A stretch of 40,029 nt of DNA from an uncultured Collinsella sp. (GTDB lineage: Bacteria > Actinomycetota > Coriobacteriia > Coriobacteriales > Coriobacteriaceae), in assembly GCA_900541475.1 (NCBI GenBank), contig UQJV01000016.1:1-40029 (forward strand). The letters are read 5' to 3'. The translations under genes were made by a program, and so were the position numbers. Of the stretch, positions 38,707-40,029 are shown piece by piece; position 1 is the stretch's first letter, and each line of letters opens with the position of its first letter. The notes under the pieces are model-generated. The model did no database searches, was not told where the DNA came from, and was given only the letters and a program-made list of their open reading frames with translations.

Positions 38707-39998
38707 TGGGTGGCACGCTGTTCGTTCACCGTGAGTTTAATGGGTCTTACCAGCTGGTCGGCATATTGGAGGAAAATGCGGGGTTTCCGATATTCACCTA
38801 TAGCCCCAAATATCTCGAGAGCGGTGATGCGGCGCCGATTTCGATCTCGCTGCCGTTGACGGCCGAGACATTTAGTCCGGACGCAACGGGTTCCTTTTTC
38901 TCCGGCATCATTCCGGAGGGGCAGCTCAACAGGGACCTTGAGAAAAGGGCGCGAGCGGAACGCGGAGATTACTTCAAGGTACTCGATTTGGTCCGCGATG
39001 AACCCGTCGGCGCCCTGGTTCTGACACGAGAGCCTTCGGGCGACAGCCTCGAAATGGACTATGAAGAGATAGGTGCGGAACAGCTAAGCGGGCTGGCATA
39101 CGCACCGGCGGAGGTTGCTTTTGATTTAGCGCTAGAGAGTCGAATCTCCCTTGCAGGTGCTCAGGCGAAGATCGGTCTCTACCATACGGGCGATGACCCA
39201 TGTGGTGGATGGTACCTGCCTCATGGAGCGGCTCCATCCACGCACATTCTCAAGGCGGGGTCGAAAACGTTCCCGGGCGAGACAGTGTGCGAAGCGATGT
39301 GCGTGAGAGCCGCCTCTCTGATGGACCTATCGGCCGAAGAGTGTTTTCTTATCCGAGTTGAGGATGCCGAGCCAATTATCGCCGTGAAGCGATTTGACCG
39401 AGTAACGTCTGATGCCGGACGCTCGGTTGACGGATTGCCAATTCCATACCGTTTGCATCAGGAAGATGTTTGTCAGGCCAAGGGCGTCTCGCGTGAGCTT
39501 AAATATGAGCCGACGGGCGTCAATTACCTGGGGCTTATCGTCGATGCGGTGCGAAGGGCGTCGACGAATCAAATGGAGGACAGGTTCCTTGTCGGCTATA
39601 ACCAGCTGTTCGACTATGCCGTAGGTAACTGTGATAACCATCTAAAGAACTGGTCGCTCGTATGGGACGAAAGTTGGAAGCAGGTGAGGTTGGCGCCGCT
39701 CTATGACGTGCTGTGCACAACGGTTTACCCCAGTCTCGTTCGTGAGATGGGCGTCTCGTTTGGTGGGAGCCGCAAGATTGACGAAGTAACGCGCGGGTCG
39801 GTGATGAGCCAAATGATTGGGGCGGGTTTGCCCGGGGGAATTGTCGCCGGAATGATTGCTGATACCTGCAATGAGGTTCCAGACGCGCTAAGAGACGCCG
39901 CGCGCGGTCTCAAAGAAGAGGGTTTTCCCGAAGCGGAGGTAATGTTCGAGAAGATCATTCCAGAAGTGCAAGCTCGTCTAAGCAGGATCGCCTTATAG
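38706..39998 (+). CDS. hipA: HipA-family serine/threonine kinase toxin
   Basis: The 430-residue protein is full length for HipA. The N-terminal HipA domain (1 to about 110) has SGIIPEGQLNR and VGALVL. The kinase part has the P-loop-like SLAGAQAKIGLY, STHILKAGSKTFPG, the catalytic loop GNCDNHLKNW with Asp310, and APLYDV with Asp334 (metal-binding). E. coli HipA phosphorylates glutamyl-tRNA synthetase and causes persistence; the target here may differ. Codon use is less G/C-ending than in neighbouring genes, which by eye suggests acquisition by transfer. The 31 bp after the stop contain two AAAACGTGCC copies that run off the window. Confidence 0.93.
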   Translation: MGGTLFVHREFNGSYQLVGILEENAGFPIFTYSPKYLESGDAAPISISLPLTAETFSPDATGSFFSGIIPEGQLNRDLEKRARAERGDYFKVLDLVRDEPVGALVLTREPSGDSLEMDYEEIGAEQLSGLAYAPAEVAFDLALESRISLAGAQAKIGLYHTGDDPCGGWYLPHGAAPSTHILKAGSKTFPGETVCEAMCVRAASLMDLSAEECFLIRVEDAEPIIAVKRFDRVTSDAGRSVDGLPIPYRLHQEDVCQAKGVSRELKYEPTGVNYLGLIVDAVRRASTNQMEDRFLVGYNQLFDYAVGNCDNHLKNWSLVWDESWKQVRLAPLYDVLCTTVYPSLVREMGVSFGGSRKIDEVTRGSVMSQMIGAGLPGGIVAGMIADTCNEVPDALRDAARGLKEEGFPEAEVMFEKIIPEVQARLSRIAL

Positions 39999-40029
39999 TA
40001 AAAACGTGCCATCCCAAACAAAACGTGCC

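Noticed and set aside
38704..39998. Split or truncated HipA
   Set aside because: The protein is full length with the N-terminal domain, P-loop-like motif, catalytic Asp310 and metal-binding Asp334 all present.

Overview
The window is a G+C-rich bacterial chromosome segment with densely packed genes, Shine-Dalgarno starts and many translationally coupled gene pairs. The gene complement points to Coriobacteriia, most likely a gut Collinsella: mannose-family and galactitol-type PTS parts, a fused hisZ-hisG, a coriobacterial-looking small ORF inside the his operon, an orphan LarC C-terminal domain and a YgbA-type protein. This assignment rests on recalled family distributions, not on a search.

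Layout. 1-2336: the end of a mannose-family PTS operon (EIIA partial, EIIB, EIIC, EIID), then a sugar isomerase/epimerase (2420-3256). 3257-3582: a hairpin-repeat array. 3583-11899: a nearly complete histidine operon in the order hisZG, hisD, hisC, hisB, hisH, hisA, hisF, hisI, a small unknown ORF and hisE. A convergent PHP-type phosphatase (11927-12838, minus) can supply the missing histidinol-phosphatase step. 12959-16944 (minus): a double ABC exporter coupled to a cysteine-rich YgbA-type protein. 17327-22762: LarC-like domain, YfcE-like phosphoesterase, mazG, eno, a DivIC-like septum protein and a Ppx/GppA phosphatase. 22763-23192: palindromic repeat, a duplicated tRNA 3' end and tRNA-Leu(UAA). 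23224-27384: a membrane-anchored protein, an orphan GatB-type EIIB with a VOC protein, a two-component system and a DUF4342-type protein. 27929-33508: a small membrane protein, a metallophosphoesterase, gluQ, a DUF2207 protein and a GNAT acetyltransferase. 33774-39998: purH, an unrecognised protein, a second two-component system with an intramembrane-sensing kinase, and a hipBA toxin-antitoxin pair with two operator-like repeats.

The most unusual content is in the intergenic DNA. There are at least seven kinds of palindromic or terminal-inverted-repeat elements: a 62-bp-period hairpin array; a ~100-nt nested hairpin present twice with four compensatory base-pair changes; a ~200-bp element with 17-bp terminal inverted repeats around a strong terminator; a ~200-bp long-arm palindrome; and several shorter ones. 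They lie mostly at gene ends and look like a collection of non-autonomous REP/MITE-type sequences. I found no complete phage, CRISPR array or transposase gene. No single obviously new defence or metabolic system is present; the structured repeats, the HisZ-HisG fusion and the small his-operon ORF are the best leads.
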